This document shows positions 5,872 to 5,875 of a stretch of DNA of 5,875 bases, piece by piece; position 1 is the first letter of the stretch, and each line of letters opens with the position of its first letter. This DNA comes from an uncultured Bacteroidales bacterium. Lineage in GTDB: Bacteria > Bacteroidota > Bacteroidia > Bacteroidales > UBA932. Made by a program: the position numbers and the translations under genes. A model generated the notes under the pieces. The model saw only the letters and a list, made by a program, of their open reading frames with translations. It was not told the DNA's origin and ran no database searches. The stretch covers positions 1 to 5,875 of the forward strand of contig CAMEBJ010000081.1 of NCBI GenBank assembly GCA_945912085.1. Reading direction: 5' to 3'.

Positions 5872-5875
5872 AGTC

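Noticed and set aside
1..5875. CRISPR array, tRNA or rRNA gene, insertion sequence, phage or defence genes
   Set aside because: There are no regularly spaced repeats, cloverleaf or rRNA-like sequences, transposase or integrase motifs. All large genes are accounted for by housekeeping families.

Overview
The window looks like chromosomal DNA from a Bacteroidota bacterium, most likely an uncultured gut-type member of the Bacteroidales with roughly balanced base composition. The evidence is a DUF3127 protein (a family typical of this phylum), a RecQ with the long C-terminal extension common in the phylum, an NhaA with a long cytoplasmic loop insertion, start codons mostly without Shine-Dalgarno sequences, and a TAnnTTTG-type -7 promoter box. 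Genus and species cannot be read from the sequence.

Layout: (1) Positions 2-583, + strand, hold the 3' part of a small flavodoxin-like NAD(P)H oxidoreductase with an iron-sulfur-flavoprotein-type cysteine cluster; its first residues lie outside the window. (2) Positions 584-922 have no convincing gene. They hold a hairpin-rich stretch with a repeated 15-base motif, followed by a strong rho-independent terminator for the leftward genes. (3) Positions 923-3503, - strand, carry a compact three-gene operon in transcription order nhaA, lipoprotein FKBP-type peptidyl-prolyl isomerase, DUF3127 OB-fold-like protein, with gaps of 5 and 14 bases and a shared terminator. (4) Positions 3504-3675 are the intergenic region between nhaA and the divergent recQ, with candidate back-to-back promoters and a short hairpin in the nhaA leader. 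(5) Positions 3676-5871, + strand, hold a complete recQ DNA helicase gene.

How the genes relate: nhaA encodes an inner-membrane Na+/H+ antiporter, the FKBP lipoprotein should act in the periplasm or outer membrane, and the DUF3127 protein is cytoplasmic and ends in an SSB-like acidic tip (DEDDLPF). RecQ helicases are known to bind SSB tips, so the DUF3127 protein and the divergent recQ may be functionally linked; this is inference only. Otherwise the window is ordinary housekeeping sequence. I see no mobile element, CRISPR array, tRNA, rRNA, defence cassette or clearly new multi-gene system. The best leads are the SSB-like tip on DUF3127 and the structured intergenic stretch at 597-850.
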